From: CAZVCG01 sp964626265
GTDB lineage: Bacteria; Pseudomonadota; Alphaproteobacteria; UBA9219
Length of the DNA stretch: 60,530 nt
Direction of reading: 5' to 3'
Assembly (NCBI GenBank): GCA_964626265.1
Contig: CAZVCG010000007.1
Location: 1-60,530, forward strand
Shown: piece after piece, positions 60,429 through 60,530 of the stretch
Position numbering within the stretch: position 1 is the stretch's first letter
How the letters are laid out: each line of letters starts with the position of its first letter
Translations under genes and position numbers: made by a program
Notes under the pieces: generated by a model
Seen by the model: only the letters and a program-made list of their open reading frames with translations
Databases searched by the model: none
What the model was told of the DNA's origin: nothing

Positions 60429-60530
60429 GAAAACCTTTTAGAATAGCTGAGCATTGGCGTAACAGTTAAATAGTCTATAGCCATTTAACCTTTCATTGAG
60501 CCAAACTGCCGCAGCGAGGGGGACACAATA

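Noticed and set aside
1..60530. CRISPR array, complete insertion sequence, rRNA or known riboswitch
   Set aside because: No regularly spaced repeats, transposase, rRNA segment or recognised riboswitch core was seen in reading both strands.

Overview
The window is one stretch of an alphaproteobacterial chromosome. Evidence for this is the CtrA master regulator with its phosphotransferase ChpT, FlbD, the 180-kDa NAD-dependent glutamate dehydrogenase, the two-domain dCTP deaminase, GANTC (CcrM-type) sites and CtrA-like TTAACCAT motifs. The gene set resembles Rhodospirillales or Micavibrio-like lineages; that placement is inference. A 10-N gap with duplicated flanks at 19122-19192 shows this is a scaffolded draft assembly.

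1-11.7 kb, housekeeping: proC, a small lipoprotein and dCTP deaminase, a REP-like inverted repeat, a YbjN-family gene behind a dense GANTC cluster, a UbiK-like factor, the overlapping lgt-midA-pgeF operon, a higBA toxin-antitoxin module whose toxin frame is altered by a 7-bp tandem repeat, and leuC-RDD-leuD-leuB converging on pip.

11.7-25.3 kb: glutamate dehydrogenase, tRNA-Arg(UCU), then a chaperone-usher-like surface fibre locus. It holds two DUF4402 subunits separated by a strong terminator, a chaperone (interrupted by the assembly gap), a 1599-residue usher-like protein with three N-terminal domain repeats and a C-terminal extension, and a third DUF4402 subunit.

25.6-40 kb, signalling and motility: a HAMP/coiled-coil membrane protein, two paralogous unknown genes, nadK, then chpT-cheA-cheW-cheY-cheB-cheR, a bidirectional terminator, ctrA on the opposite strand, and divergent fliI-fliJ. 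Cell-cycle phosphorelay, chemotaxis and flagellar export genes are therefore physically linked.

40-43.4 kb: an AT-rich accessory insert with a candidate undescribed RiPP (ribosomally made, modified peptide) system. It has small unknown ORFs, a radical SAM/SPASM enzyme with a PqqD-like C-terminus, a 68-residue Cys/Gly-rich precursor candidate and a GNAT acetyltransferase. This is the most novel part of the window.

43.4-60.5 kb: argF, then a long flagellar operon on the minus strand (fliF-fliG-fliH-fliN-flbD-flhA-dnaJ-like-flhF-flhG-fliK-like) starting at a divergent intergenic region with three TTAACCA motifs. On the far side are a hypothetical gene, a ROK sugar kinase, a LysE exporter and an AlaX-type tRNA editing protein.
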